From Streptomyces tagetis (lineage in GTDB: Bacteria > Actinomycetota > Actinomycetes > Streptomycetales > Streptomycetaceae), in NCBI RefSeq assembly GCF_018069565.1, contig NZ_JAGPNL010000001.1, positions 744,001 to 808,000 on the forward strand: DNA of 64,000 nucleotides, given 5' to 3'. This document shows, one piece after another, positions 33,523 through 45,137 of the stretch; within the stretch, counting starts at the first letter, position 1; every line of letters starts with the position of its first letter. The notes beneath the pieces were generated by a model. That model saw only the letters and a list, made by a program, of their open reading frames with translations, did not search any database and had not been told where the DNA came from. Position numbers and translations under genes: made by a program.

Positions 33523-33994
33523 GCAACGGGTCCGGCCCCCGACGGCGGCTGTCATCATCTGCTCATACGGTGGGAGAAGAATGCTCACAGGGATGCCGAG
33601 AACCCCAAGGCGAGCGCCACCGTCATCTTCCGCTCCCCGCTCGTACCGGCACGGTTCACAGCGACGTCAGTGCCGGTCGACGAACGACTCCCGGGGAAGA
33701 CCTGGTGACGGCCCGGCGGGTCGGCGCGCATCGTGGAAGAGCCGGGAGTCCGTCCTGTTCGGTCCACGCCTCGTGCCTGGCCGTCCCGCCACTGGGCTCA
33801 GCGCGCCGACGTGTGGACCGGGCGCGAGCGTGGCCGGCAGGACACGCCGCGGCAGGGGCGCCCGTACACGCTGAGAGGTTCGGACTCGATCGACGAGGCC
33901 GTCGGCAGTGCCCGACGAGGCGAGCCGCGGATGCGTCGGGCCGCCGGCTTCCCGGGCTGTGTGAGATTTCGTGAGACGTGAGAAGGTCTGGGGC
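33523..33994. other. Intergenic region with three GTGAGA repeats
   Basis: About 470 bases between divergent genes without a supported coding region. Near the pcaL start, GTGAGA occurs three times (33961, 33971, 33978) at 10- and 7-base steps, perhaps a binding site. Nothing else recognised; overlapping open frames here look like GC-bias shadows. Confidence 0.4.
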
Positions 33995-35395
33995 GTGAGT
34001 GAGACACCACCGAACACCCTTCAATACCGCTTTGACGGGCCAGAAGAGGCCCCGGTCCTGATCCTCGGTCCCTCACTGGGTACCACATGGCACATGTGGG
34101 ACCGTCAGGTGCCCGAGCTGGCCCAGCAGTGGCGGGTCTTCCGGTTCGACCTCCCCGGGCACGGCGGCGCCCCCGCGCACCCGGCGGTCTCCGTCGCCGA
34201 CCTCACCGCGCGCCTGCTGGCCACCCTCGACGGCCTCGGCGTGCAGCGCTTCGGCTACGCGGGGTGCGCCCTCGGCGGTGCCGTCGGCATCGAACTGGCC
34301 CTGCGCCACCCCGAACGCCTCGCCTCGCTCGCGCTGATCGCCGCCTCCCCGAGGTTCGGCACGGCCGACGAGTTCCGCCGGCGCGGCGTGATCGTGCGCA
34401 CCAACGGGCTCGACCCCATCGCCCGCAGCTCGCCCGAGCGCTGGTTCACCGGCGGGTACGCCGCGGCCCAGCCCGCCATCACCGAGTGGGCCGTGCAGAT
34501 GGTGCGCACCACCGACCCCGGCTGCTACATCGCGGCCTGCGAGGCGCTCGCCGCCTTCGACGTCCGCGAGGAACTGGGCCGGGTCGGCGTGCCCACCCTG
34601 GTCCTGGTCGGCTCCGACGACCAGGTCACCGGCCCCGCCGAGGCCCGCACCCTGGTCGCCGGCATCCCCGACGCCCGCCTCGCCGTCGTCCCGGGCGCCT
34701 CCCACCTGGTCCCGGTCGAGCAGCCGGCCGCCGTCACCGACCTGCTGGTGCGGCACTTCACCTCCGCCTGGCAGCCCGCCCAGGACCTCACCACCGGCCA
34801 GATGGCCATCCCGGCCGTCCAGCCGGCGCCGCCGGGCCCCGCCGCCCACGCCGTGCCCGTACCGCCGCAGGCCCAGGCGCCGGTGGCACCGCACGCCCAG
34901 GCGCCGCCCGTGACGGTGCCCGTACCGGCCCCCGTACCGGCCCCCGTGCCGCAGCAGGGCGGGCCCATCGCCGAGATCGCCCCGCCGGTCGTGCCGCCCC
35001 GGCCCGAGGAGCGGCCCGACCCGTACGAGGCCGGGCTCAAGGTCCGCCGGGACGTGCTCGGGGACGCCCACGTCGACCGGGCGCTCGCGCGGGCGGACGC
35101 CTTCGCGGGCGAATTCCAGGAGCTGGTCACCCGGTACGCCTGGGGCGAGGTCTGGGACCGCCCCGGACTGGACCGCCGCACCCGCAGTTGCGTCACCCTC
35201 GCCACCCTGGTCGCGGGCGGCCATCTGGACGACCTCGCCGTGCACACCCGGGCCGCGCTGCGCAACGGGCTCACCCCCGACGAGATCAAGGAAGTGCTGC
35301 TCCAGAGCGCCGTCTACTGCGGCGTGCCCGCGGCGAACGGCGCCTTCCGGGTGGCGCAGCAGGTCATCCGGGAGGAGACCACGCCGCCGAGGTGA
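33995..35395 (+). CDS. pcaL: PcaL: fused 3-oxoadipate enol-lactonase / 4-carboxymuconolactone decarboxylase
   Basis: 466 residues. Residues 1-265 are an alpha/beta hydrolase of PcaD type (FDLPGHG, nucleophile-elbow region, SDDQVTGP acid, GASHLVP histidine). A Pro/Ala/Val linker of about 80 residues follows. Residues about 345-466 are a carboxymuconolactone decarboxylase domain (RTRSCVTLATLVAGGHLDDLAVHTRAAL, EVLLQSAVYCGVPAANGAFR). In the beta-ketoadipate pathway the fusion converts 4-carboxymuconolactone to 3-oxoadipate. The elbow reads GCALGG, so the expected Ser is Ala92. No other pca gene is present. GTG 33995 is chosen over an upstream ATG because homologues begin SETPP-like. Confidence 0.88.
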   Translation: MSETPPNTLQYRFDGPEEAPVLILGPSLGTTWHMWDRQVPELAQQWRVFRFDLPGHGGAPAHPAVSVADLTARLLATLDGLGVQRFGYAGCALGGAVGIELALRHPERLASLALIAASPRFGTADEFRRRGVIVRTNGLDPIARSSPERWFTGGYAAAQPAITEWAVQMVRTTDPGCYIAACEALAAFDVREELGRVGVPTLVLVGSDDQVTGPAEARTLVAGIPDARLAVVPGASHLVPVEQPAAVTDLLVRHFTSAWQPAQDLTTGQMAIPAVQPAPPGPAAHAVPVPPQAQAPVAPHAQAPPVTVPVPAPVPAPVPQQGGPIAEIAPPVVPPRPEERPDPYEAGLKVRRDVLGDAHVDRALARADAFAGEFQELVTRYAWGEVWDRPGLDRRTRSCVTLATLVAGGHLDDLAVHTRAALRNGLTPDEIKEVLLQSAVYCGVPAANGAFRVAQQVIREETTPPR

Positions 35396-35439
35396 GCGCG
35401 CGTCCGCCGCCGGCCGGGGTCCGGCGGCAGGATGGGGAC

Positions 35440-36078
35440 ATGAAGCTCACCAAGAAGTCGCACTCCTGCGTCCGCCTCGTCAAGGACGGGCGGACGCTCG
35501 TCCTTGACCCCGGCGGATTCAGCGAGGAGGACGCCGCCCTCGGCGCCGACGCCGTCCTCGTCACCCACGAGCACCCCGACCACTTCGACGAGCCGCGGCT
35601 GCGCGCCGCGATGGAGGACAACCCGGCCGCCCGGATCTGGACCCTCGCCTCGGTGGCGGAGCGGATCTCGGCGGCCTTCCCGGGCCGTGTGCACACCGTC
35701 GGGCACGGCGACACCTTCACCGCCGCAGGCTTCGACGTCCAGGTCCACGGCGAACTGCACGCCGTGATCCACCCGGACATCCCGCGCGTCACCAACATCG
35801 GCTTCCTCGTCGACGGCGGGAAGCTCTTTCACCCCGGCGACGCCCTCACCGTGCCGGACACCCCGGTGGAGACCCTGATGCTCCCGGTGATGGCCCCCTG
35901 GAACAAGATCTCCGAGGTGATCGACTACGTCCGGGAGGTCCGCCCGCAGCGCGCCTACGACGTCCACGACGCGCTCCTGACCGACCTCGCCCGCCCGATC
36001 TACGACCGCCAGATCGGGGAGCTGGGCGGCGCCGAGCACCTGCGCCTGACCTCGGGGGACTCCGTCCGCCTGGGATGA
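35440..36078 (+). CDS. Metallo-beta-lactamase-fold hydrolase (UlaG-like)
   Basis: 212 residues. The metal-binding motif is THEHPDHFD (about 46-54), followed by a conserved histidine in HTVGHGD and an FHPGDAL Asp. The short single-domain MBL fold, starting KLTKKSHSCVRL, is the UlaG/RNase-Z-like group of uncharacterised hydrolases common in actinomycetes. The substrate is unknown. A CAGGAT box six bases before ATG suggests leaderless transcription. No operon partner is evident, with xthA 60 bases downstream under its own probable promoter. Confidence 0.88.
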   Translation: MKLTKKSHSCVRLVKDGRTLVLDPGGFSEEDAALGADAVLVTHEHPDHFDEPRLRAAMEDNPAARIWTLASVAERISAAFPGRVHTVGHGDTFTAAGFDVQVHGELHAVIHPDIPRVTNIGFLVDGGKLFHPGDALTVPDTPVETLMLPVMAPWNKISEVIDYVREVRPQRAYDVHDALLTDLARPIYDRQIGELGGAEHLRLTSGDSVRLG

Positions 36079-36125
36079 CCCGGCCCCCGGCGACCGGGTG
36101 CGGGGGCACTGTCGGTGCCGCCGGG

Positions 36126-36131
36126 TAGGTT
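36126..36131 (+). promoter_or_regulatory. -10 box of a probably leaderless xthA transcript
   Basis: TAGGTT, seven bases before ATG 36139, with no Shine-Dalgarno-like sequence in between. No convincing -35 seen. Confidence 0.45.
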
Positions 36132-36138
36132 GGGACGC

Positions 36139-36924
36139 ATGCGCATCGCCACCTGGAACGTCAACTCGATCACCGCCCGCCTGCCCCGGCTGCTGGCCTG
36201 GCTGGAGAGCAGCGGCACCGACGTGCTCTGCCTCCAGGAGGCCAAGGTCGCCGAGGAGCAGTTCCCCTTCGACGCGCTGCGCGAGCTGGGGTACGAGGCC
36301 GCGGTGCACGCCACCGGCCGGTGGAACGGGGTGGCGGTGCTCTCCCGCGTCGGCCTCGACGACGTGGTCAAGGGCCTGCCCGGCGACCCCGGGTTCGAGG
36401 GCGTCACCGAGCCCCGGGCCCTGGCGGCCACCTGCGGCCCGGTCCGCGTCTGGTCGGTCTACGTGCCCAACGGCCGCGAGGTGGAGCACGCCCACTACGC
36501 GTACAAGCTCCAGTGGTTCGAGGCGCTGCGCGCGGCCGTCGCCGGTGACGCCGCCGGCAGCCGCCCCTTCGCCGTCCTCGGCGACTACAACGTGGCGCCG
36601 ACCGACGACGACGTCCACGACCCCGCCGCCTTCGAGGGCTCCACCCACGTCACCCCCGCCGAGCGCGCCGCCCTCGCCTCGCTGCGCGGGACCGGACTCT
36701 CCGACGTCGTGCCCCGCCCGCTCAAGTACGACCAGCCGTTCACGTACTGGGACTACCGCCAGCTCTGCTTCCCCAAGAACCGCGGCATGCGCATCGACCT
36801 GGTCTACGGGAACGCGCCGTTCGCCAAGGCCGTCACCGACGCCTATGTGGACCGCGAGGAGCGCAAGGGCAAGGGCGCCTCCGACCACGCCCCGGTCGTG
36901 GTGGACCTCGACATCGCGCAGTGA
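36139..36924 (+). CDS. xthA: Exodeoxyribonuclease III
   Basis: 261 residues. Endonuclease/exonuclease/phosphatase fold with MRIATWNVNSI, LQEAK (metal Glu about 34), WNGVAVLSR, YVPNGR, GDYNVAP (Asp-x-Asn), a W-D-YRQ segment and the terminal SDHAPVV. It cleaves at abasic sites and removes 3' blocks during base excision repair. ATG 36139 is chosen because the conserved N-terminus starts there and a -10 box lies seven bases before it; an ATG at 36115 would add eight unrelated residues. Confidence 0.95.
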   Translation: MRIATWNVNSITARLPRLLAWLESSGTDVLCLQEAKVAEEQFPFDALRELGYEAAVHATGRWNGVAVLSRVGLDDVVKGLPGDPGFEGVTEPRALAATCGPVRVWSVYVPNGREVEHAHYAYKLQWFEALRAAVAGDAAGSRPFAVLGDYNVAPTDDDVHDPAAFEGSTHVTPAERAALASLRGTGLSDVVPRPLKYDQPFTYWDYRQLCFPKNRGMRIDLVYGNAPFAKAVTDAYVDREERKGKGASDHAPVVVDLDIAQ

Positions 36925-36996
36925 GCTGGGCCACGCTGCGTGCGCCCTCCCGCGCGCCGGGTGTGCGCGGGGCGGGACAAATGACAGTCTGGAGGT

Positions 36997-37404
36997 ATGA
37001 AAGTCCCCTTCCCGGGCAAGCGGCGCACTGAGCGCATGGCCCCCGACCTCGACGGCGTCGCCGAACTGCTCGCGGAGTGCGACCTGTTGCGCGACCAGGC
37101 GGCGCGGGAGGGGGTCCGACTCGACGACACGGCGGCCTCGTTGGAGCGGCTCGACCAGATGCTGCCGCGCTGGCGGACCGATCCGGACATCCTGCCGTGG
37201 CTCGGCAGCGACGCCGGGCTGTACCTGGGCACGGTCATCGTGCGCACCGTGCCCGGCGCCGGCTGGCGGCTGCGCCCCGACGGGCAGTTCGTGGTCCGGC
37301 TCGCCTCCGGGCGGGAGTGCGACGTGGTGACGTCCGGCCAGGAGTGGGCCGTTGACGGCGTGCCGGAACTCTCCCAGTTCTACGCCTCGGTGGCCGGTCC
37401 CTGA
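36997..37404 (+). CDS. Conserved hypothetical protein (actinomycete)
   Basis: 135 residues with GGAGG five bases before the ATG. The N-terminus is basic; a helical region (about 20-55) leads into a beta-rich half with WRLRPDGQFVVRLASGRECDV and WAVDGVPELSQFY. No signal peptide and no catalytic motif. I know it only as a conserved streptomycete protein of this size near xthA. A strong hairpin begins within its last codons. Confidence 0.75.
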   Translation: MKVPFPGKRRTERMAPDLDGVAELLAECDLLRDQAAREGVRLDDTAASLERLDQMLPRWRTDPDILPWLGSDAGLYLGTVIVRTVPGAGWRLRPDGQFVVRLASGRECDVVTSGQEWAVDGVPELSQFYASVAGP

Positions 37405-37421
37405 CCGGCGCCACCGAGGCG
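37383..37421. terminator. Long hairpin overlapping the stop codon
   Basis: CGCCTCGGTGGCCGGTC pairs with GACCGGCGCCACCGAGGCG (two-base bulge, 3-base loop). It spans the end of the hypothetical gene. A smaller CGCCCGG/CCGGGCG hairpin follows at 37426-37441. Together they can stop transcription from both convergent genes. Confidence 0.7.
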
Positions 37422-37443
37422 TGAGCGCCCGGAACCGGGCGGG

Positions 37444-38601
37444 TCAGGCGAAGACGGAGACGCCGTAGAGGGCGAACAGCAGCAGGTGCGCCGCCCCTTG
37501 GGGGGCGGTCACCCGCCGTCCGGAGAACGTGACGAGCGTGAGCAGCAGCGTCGCCCCGAGCAGGAGGAGGCCGGCGGGGCCCTCGGCGAGGACGACGCTC
37601 TGTCCGGTGAGCAGACCGATCGTCAGCACGGAGGGGATGGTCAGGCCGACCGTCGAGACCAGGGCGCCGTGACAGAGGTTGCTCACCCGCTGGATCTCCC
37701 CGCCCAGCGCGGCGCGGATCGTGGTGATCGTCTCGGGCAGGAACACGATCATGGCGATGAGGACACCCGTCGTCGCCACCGGTGCCCCGGCCCGGCCGAG
37801 TCCGTCGTCGAGCCGCGCGGTCATGTCGTGGGAGAGCAGCACGATCGGCACTACGGTCACCACCAGCAGCACGGTCCGGGCGACGATCTCCGACCGGTGA
37901 CGGGCCGGCACGCCGAGAGGCCCGAGCCCCGGCCGGCCGGACTCCTCCGCGTCCGGAGCGCCCACGGATCGGCCCGCGGTGACCTCCTGGAAGTCGGCGC
38001 GTCGCGCCCCCGTCTGCCGGTGCAGGAAGAACCCGTACAGGACCACCGTGAGGACGATGACCGGGACCGCCTGCCCCGAGGTGTAGCCGCCCTCCGTGCC
38101 GACGAGGCCGGGGAGCGCGAAGGCGATGACGAGGAGGACCAGGAGCAGCGTCAGGTAGGCCGAGACACCGGCGCGGTTGGGCCGCAGGTCGCGGTGGCGA
38201 AGGCCCCCGGCGAGCAGCGCCGCGCCGATGACGAGGTTGAGGATGATCATCGACACGGCCATGACGGAGTCACGGGCGATGGTGGCGTGCTCACCCGGGC
38301 CCAGCATGACGGCGGAGATGAGGATGACCTCGATCAGCATGATCGAGAGGGTGAGCACCAGGGTGCCGTAGGGCTCCCCGAGCCGGCGCGCGAGGTGCTC
38401 GGCCTGGGTGACCACCCCGAAGGCGCAGACGACGATCACCGCGACGATCCCCGCGAGCACCGCCCACAGCACCGGGGTCGGCAGGGGCCCGGCGAGCGCG
38501 GGAGCGGCGAACAGGACGGTGAGGAACGCACCCCACCCGAGGACGGGCCGGAAGACCGCCGTCGGCGTGAGGACGGTACGGAAGGTGAAGGGGGCGGGCA
38601 C
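37444..38601 (-). CDS. chaA: Calcium/proton (sodium/proton) antiporter, ChaA family
   Basis: 385 residues with about eleven membrane helices arranged in two halves around a cytoplasmic loop. Each half carries a CaCA-type repeat: GEPYGTLVLTLSIMLIEVILI and FLPETITTIRAALGGEIQRV, whose acidic residues bind the ion. The family exports Ca or Na in exchange for protons and protects against high pH or salt. The interhelix loop (ARRADFQEV...) is hydrophilic. It is a single gene between convergent and codirectional neighbours. Confidence 0.92.
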   Translation of the reverse strand: MPAPFTFRTVLTPTAVFRPVLGWGAFLTVLFAAPALAGPLPTPVLWAVLAGIVAVIVVCAFGVVTQAEHLARRLGEPYGTLVLTLSIMLIEVILISAVMLGPGEHATIARDSVMAVSMIILNLVIGAALLAGGLRHRDLRPNRAGVSAYLTLLLVLLVIAFALPGLVGTEGGYTSGQAVPVIVLTVVLYGFFLHRQTGARRADFQEVTAGRSVGAPDAEESGRPGLGPLGVPARHRSEIVARTVLLVVTVVPIVLLSHDMTARLDDGLGRAGAPVATTGVLIAMIVFLPETITTIRAALGGEIQRVSNLCHGALVSTVGLTIPSVLTIGLLTGQSVVLAEGPAGLLLLGATLLLTLVTFSGRRVTAPQGAAHLLLFALYGVSVFA

Positions 38602-38754
38602 GGAGATCAGCCCGTTTCTGCTGGGTCGTCCCTGCTCGCAACGTACCGGCGGGTCGTCCCGCCGGCATCTTCCCGCCCCATGATACCTCGCGCCCCCACG
38701 GCCTCCCGGGGCCCCGCACGGCGGAGACCGGCGGGCCCCGCGCGCGGCGGGGCC

Positions 38755-39591
38755 CTACGCGTCCGCGGCCGGTTCCTGGCCGGTGGTGGTCGTCTCCCGG
38801 CCGCGGGAGCGGGTCGCGCGGCGGCGGGGCGCGGCCGGCGTGGTGGTGGGCTCGGGGTCCTCGGCGCCCTCCGGCAGGGGGGTGGTCGCGGCGCGGGTGA
38901 CGTCTCCGACCAGTTCGACCACGTCGGGGCCGTACGCCTGGGAGTTGACGACCTTCAGCAGCAGGACGAAGGGGCCCTGGCCGTGCTTGCGGGCGAGGCG
39001 GGCGTGGTGCCGGGCGAGGTAGCGGGTGGCCGCCTGGTTGGTGATCGCCCGCTGTCCGCAGAAGAGGAACACCGGCCGCGCGTCCGGCCGGTCGCCCGCG
39101 GTGAGCCGGGCCAGGAGCACGTACTCGGTGACCCCCTGCTCCATCAAGTACCGTTCCGCGCCGATCCGGAAGGCCGCGCGCTCCGGTCCCGGCTGCGCGT
39201 CCACGTTGACCCGCACCCCGGGCAGCATGGCCGACATGTGGGCCGCCATCCGCCGGTTCGAGCCGGGCCCGCCCACACAGAACTCCGTGCGCTCCCCGAA
39301 GCCCTGGTCCACCAGGTCCTGCGTGACCATCCGGAAGTTGGCCCCGCACTCCTTGACCAGGGCGGCCAGCTCCAGCAGCGCGAACACGTCGAAGCGGTGT
39401 ACCGCCGGCTCGCCCGCGGACGGGTCCCGGTTGACGACGAGCAGCGCGTCGGAGTGGTCCGGCAGCCCGAAGAACGCCTGCTTGCGGCGGAGCCGGCGCC
39501 TCCAGAGGTAAGTGCGGGCGAGCCAGCCCAGCGTGGCGCTGATGCCCGCGGCTATCAGGCCCAGCACGATGTTGCGTACGTCCTCGGTCAT
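38755..39591 (-). CDS. Membrane-anchored hypothetical protein with disordered tail
   Basis: 278 residues from ATG 39591. One membrane helix near the N-terminus (about 6-26) is followed by a basic stretch WRRRLRRKQ, a globular domain (about 40-240: DALLVVNRD, HRFDVFALLELAALVKE, PVFLFCGQRAITNQAATRYL) and a Pro/Thr/Arg-rich tail. The domain is conserved in streptomycetes without a known function to my knowledge. A TAGCAT box eight bases before the ATG hints at leaderless expression. Confidence 0.75.
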   Translation of the reverse strand: MTEDVRNIVLGLIAAGISATLGWLARTYLWRRRLRRKQAFFGLPDHSDALLVVNRDPSAGEPAVHRFDVFALLELAALVKECGANFRMVTQDLVDQGFGERTEFCVGGPGSNRRMAAHMSAMLPGVRVNVDAQPGPERAAFRIGAERYLMEQGVTEYVLLARLTAGDRPDARPVFLFCGQRAITNQAATRYLARHHARLARKHGQGPFVLLLKVVNSQAYGPDVVELVGDVTRAATTPLPEGAEDPEPTTTPAAPRRRATRSRGRETTTTGQEPAADA

Positions 39592-39695
39592 GTGCGCGCA
39601 TGCTAGCGGTCGCCGCCCGGACCGTCTCCGACGGCCCCCTGACGCGCTCATGACGATGAATTAAGCTGCCCGAACCGGCTGCCCCTGGAGGTGCG

Positions 39696-41495
39696 ATGCG
39701 TCGCCCTGTCGTACGGAATCTGACGGTCCTGGCGGTCTCGGCCGCCGTGCTCTCGGTGGGGGCCGCCCCGCCGGGCGCGCGAGGCGGCCCCGCCGTCCAG
39801 AAAACCCCGGTCGCCGTCGGCTACGGAGGCGCGGTCTCCAGCGTCGACGCCGACGCCTCCGCCGCCGGGATCGAGATCCTGCGCAAGGGCGGCAACGCCG
39901 TCGACGCCGCCGTGGCCACCGCCGCCGCGCTCGGCGTCACCGAGCCCTACTCCGCCGGCATCGGCGGGGGCGGCTACCTCGTGTACTACGACGCCCGCAC
40001 CCGCGCCGTGCACACGATCGACGGCCGCGAGAGGGCCCCGCTCGACGCCGACGAGGGCCTGTTCCTGGAGGACGGGAGGCCCCTCCCCTTCGCCGACGCC
40101 GTCACCAGCGGCCTCGCCGTCGGCACCCCCGGCACGCCCGCCACCTGGCAGAAGGCCCTCGACACCTGGGGCAGCCGCTCGCTCGCCTCGGTGCTGAAAC
40201 CGGCCGAGCGGCTGGCCGCCGACGGCTTCACCGTCGACGAGACCTTCCGCTCCCAGACCGCCGCCAACGAGGAGCGCTTCCGCCGCTTCCCCGACACCGC
40301 CGCGCTGTTCCTGCCCGGCGGACGCCTCCCGGCCGTCGGCTCCACCCTCAAGAACCCCGATCTGGCCCGCACCTACCGGCAGTTGGGCCGCGAGGGCGCG
40401 CGGGCCGTCTACCGGGGCGCGATCGGCGAGGACATCGTCGCCACCGTCGGCAAGCCGCCGGTCGACCCGGCCTCCGGCTGGAACGCCCGCCCCGGCACAC
40501 TGGACTCCGCCGACCTCGCCGCCTACCGCGCCAAGCTCCAGGCGCCCACCCGCACCACCTACCGCGGCCTGAGCGTCCACTCCATCGCCCCCTCGTCCTC
40601 CGGCGGCACCACCGTCGGCGAGGCGCTCAACATCCTGGAGCGCACCGACCTGAAGGCCGCGAGCCAGGAGCGGTACCTGCACCGCTTCGTCGAGGCGAGC
40701 CGCATCGCCTTCGCCGACCGCGGACGCTGGGTCGGCGACCCGGCCTTCGAGTCCGTGCCCACCCGGGAACTCCTCTCCCGGCGGCACGCCGACGCCCGCG
40801 CCTGCCTCATCCGGGACGACGCGGTGCTCACCAGCCCGCTCGCCCCCGCCGACCCCCGCCACCCCGTCCCCTGCGCGCGCGGCGGCAAGGCCGTCCCGAC
40901 GACGTACGAGGGCGAGAGCACCACCCACCTGACGGTCGCCGACCGGTGGGGCAACGTCGTCGCCTACACCCTCACCATCGAGCAGACCGGCGGCAGCGGC
41001 ATCACCGTGCCGGGACGCGGCTTCCTGCTCAACAACGAGCTGACCGACTTCTCGTTCGCCCCCGCCGACCCCGCCGTGCACGACCCGAACCTGCCCGGCC
41101 CCGGCAAGCGGCCCCGCTCCTCGATCGCGCCGACCATCGTGCTCGACCGGCACGACCGGCCCGTCCTCGCGCTCGGCTCGCCCGGCGGCGCCACCATCAT
41201 CACCACCGTGCTCCAGACCCTCACCGGCGTCGTCGACCGCGGACTGCCGCTCGTCGACGCCATCGCCGCCCCGCGCGCCAGCCAGCGCAACGCCGCCCGC
41301 ACCGAACTCGAACCCGGCCTCTACGACAGCCCGTCGCGCGCCCGGCTGGAAGCGCTCGGGCACGCCTTCACCCGCAACCCCGAGATCGGCGCGGCCACCG
41401 CCGTGCAGCGGCTGCCCGACGGCAGGTGGCTGGCCGCCGCCGAGCGGGAGCGGCGCGGCGGCGGCTCCGCGATGGTGGTCCGGCCCACCCGGTAG
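39696..41495 (+). CDS. ggt: Gamma-glutamyltransferase, secreted
   Basis: 599 residues with a signal peptide (1-30) and the NTN-hydrolase precursor layout. The large-subunit region has GNAVDAAVATAAALGVTEP. The processing nucleophile is Thr410 in ESTTHLTVAD, which becomes the N-terminus of the small subunit. GSGITVPGRGFLLNNELTDF and SPGG later form the gamma-glutamyl pocket. It cleaves or transfers the gamma-glutamyl bond of glutathione-type substrates outside the cell. GGAGG precedes the ATG. It nearly abuts the convergent Clp gene with only six bases between. Confidence 0.95.
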   Translation: MRRPVVRNLTVLAVSAAVLSVGAAPPGARGGPAVQKTPVAVGYGGAVSSVDADASAAGIEILRKGGNAVDAAVATAAALGVTEPYSAGIGGGGYLVYYDARTRAVHTIDGRERAPLDADEGLFLEDGRPLPFADAVTSGLAVGTPGTPATWQKALDTWGSRSLASVLKPAERLAADGFTVDETFRSQTAANEERFRRFPDTAALFLPGGRLPAVGSTLKNPDLARTYRQLGREGARAVYRGAIGEDIVATVGKPPVDPASGWNARPGTLDSADLAAYRAKLQAPTRTTYRGLSVHSIAPSSSGGTTVGEALNILERTDLKAASQERYLHRFVEASRIAFADRGRWVGDPAFESVPTRELLSRRHADARACLIRDDAVLTSPLAPADPRHPVPCARGGKAVPTTYEGESTTHLTVADRWGNVVAYTLTIEQTGGSGITVPGRGFLLNNELTDFSFAPADPAVHDPNLPGPGKRPRSSIAPTIVLDRHDRPVLALGSPGGATIITTVLQTLTGVVDRGLPLVDAIAAPRASQRNAARTELEPGLYDSPSRARLEALGHAFTRNPEIGAATAVQRLPDGRWLAAAERERRGGGSAMVVRPTR

Positions 41496-41501
41496 CCGGC
41501 G

Positions 41502-44033
<2,532 letters not shown>

Positions 44034-44298
44034 CGTTCCGGTCCCTCCGCTGCCTCGCTGATCGGCGTGCCGGGGCCGGGTAACCCGGTCGGGCCGCGCC
44101 CATGCCCAACATGACACGGTCTGTTCCACCGGGCACGCCGGGCGGGGGGAGCGGCGGCGGGGCGGGGTCGGCCGGGCCCGGCGGGCGGGGAGCGGTGGCG
44201 GGGCCGGGGGCGGCCGGGCAGGGACCGGTGGTGCGCGGTGTCGGCCGGGCAGCCCGGCATCCGGGCCCGCCGGGCCGGGGCGCGGCGGCAGGGCCGGG

Positions 44299-45075
44299 TC
44301 AGCCGTCGGCGCGGGCCGTCAGCACCCGGGGACCGGCCTCGGTGATCGCCACCGTGTGCTCGGCGTGGGCGGCGCGCGAGCCGTCGTCGGTGCGCAGCGT
44401 CCAGCCGTCGGGGGCGGTGTGCCAGGCGTCGGTGCCGCCGCCGATGAGCATGGGCTCGATGGCGAGGACCATCCCGGCGCGCAGCGGCAGCCCCCGGCCG
44501 GGCCGGCCCTCGTTCGGGACCTCCGGGTCCTCGTGCATCCGGCGGCCGATGCCGTGCCCGCCGAAGCCGTCCGGCACGCCGTACCCGGCCGCGCGGCAGA
44601 CCGTGCCGACGGCGTGGGCGATGTCGCCGATCCGGTTGCCGACGACGGCGGCGGCGATGCCGGCCGCGAGGGCCCGCTCGGCGGTGGCGACGAGGTCCAG
44701 GTCGGCGGGGCGCGGGGTGCCCACCACGAGGCTGAGCGCCGAGTCGCCGGCCCAGCCGCCCAGGGTGGCGCCGCAGTCCAGGGAGAGCAGGTCGCCGTCG
44801 CGCAGCCGGTAGTCGTCCGGGACGCCGTGCACGATCGCGTCGTTCACCGAGGCGCAGAGCACGGCGGGGAAGGGGACCGGCGCGAAGGAGGGCCGGTAGC
44901 CGAGGAACGGTGATCCGGCCCCCGCCTCCCGCAGCACCTCCCGCGCCACCTCGTCCAGCTCCCGCAGCGAGACGCCGACCCGGGCGGCGTGGCGTGCGGC
45001 GGTCAGGGCCCGCGCGACGACCTGTCCGGCCTCGTGCATGGCGTCGATCGATTCTTTCGTCTTCAGTTCCACCAT
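44299..45075 (-). CDS. map: Methionine aminopeptidase, type I
   Basis: 258 residues. Metal ligands are in place: DCGATLGGWAGDSA (two Asp), GHGIGRRMHEDP (His), AIEP (Glu) and the final Glu in AEHTVAI. It removes the initiator methionine from nascent proteins. The start at 45075 (MVELKTKESI) fits the family, and a TATAGT -10 box ends seven bases before it, giving a leaderless message; an ATG two codons upstream is possible. It faces a small XRE gene across a region with a 30-base-spaced direct repeat, and may be an accessory, regulated copy. Confidence 0.95.
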   Translation of the reverse strand: MVELKTKESIDAMHEAGQVVARALTAARHAARVGVSLRELDEVAREVLREAGAGSPFLGYRPSFAPVPFPAVLCASVNDAIVHGVPDDYRLRDGDLLSLDCGATLGGWAGDSALSLVVGTPRPADLDLVATAERALAAGIAAAVVGNRIGDIAHAVGTVCRAAGYGVPDGFGGHGIGRRMHEDPEVPNEGRPGRGLPLRAGMVLAIEPMLIGGGTDAWHTAPDGWTLRTDDGSRAAHAEHTVAITEAGPRVLTARADG

Positions 45076-45082
45076 GCCCATT

Positions 45083-45131
45083 ACTATACCGGTATTTGAA
45101 TTGGGGGCCGACGGGAACCCGGTATTAGAAT
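45083..45131. promoter_or_regulatory. Divergent leaderless promoters with 30-bp-spaced direct repeats
   Basis: CCGGTATTTGAAT (45089-45101) and CCGGTATTAGAAT (45119-45131) are identical but for one base and exactly 30 bp apart. The second contains TAGAAT, six bases before the XRE ATG. On the other strand TATAGT (45088-45083) ends seven bases before the map ATG. Both promoters are thus covered by the repeats, an ideal site for the encoded XRE protein. Confidence 0.6.
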
Positions 45132-45137
45132 GACGCC

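Noticed and set aside
33523..33994. Several overlapping ORFs of 60-160 codons between the SGNH gene and pcaL
   Set aside because: None has a ribosome site, domain or sensible composition; they overlap one another on both strands.
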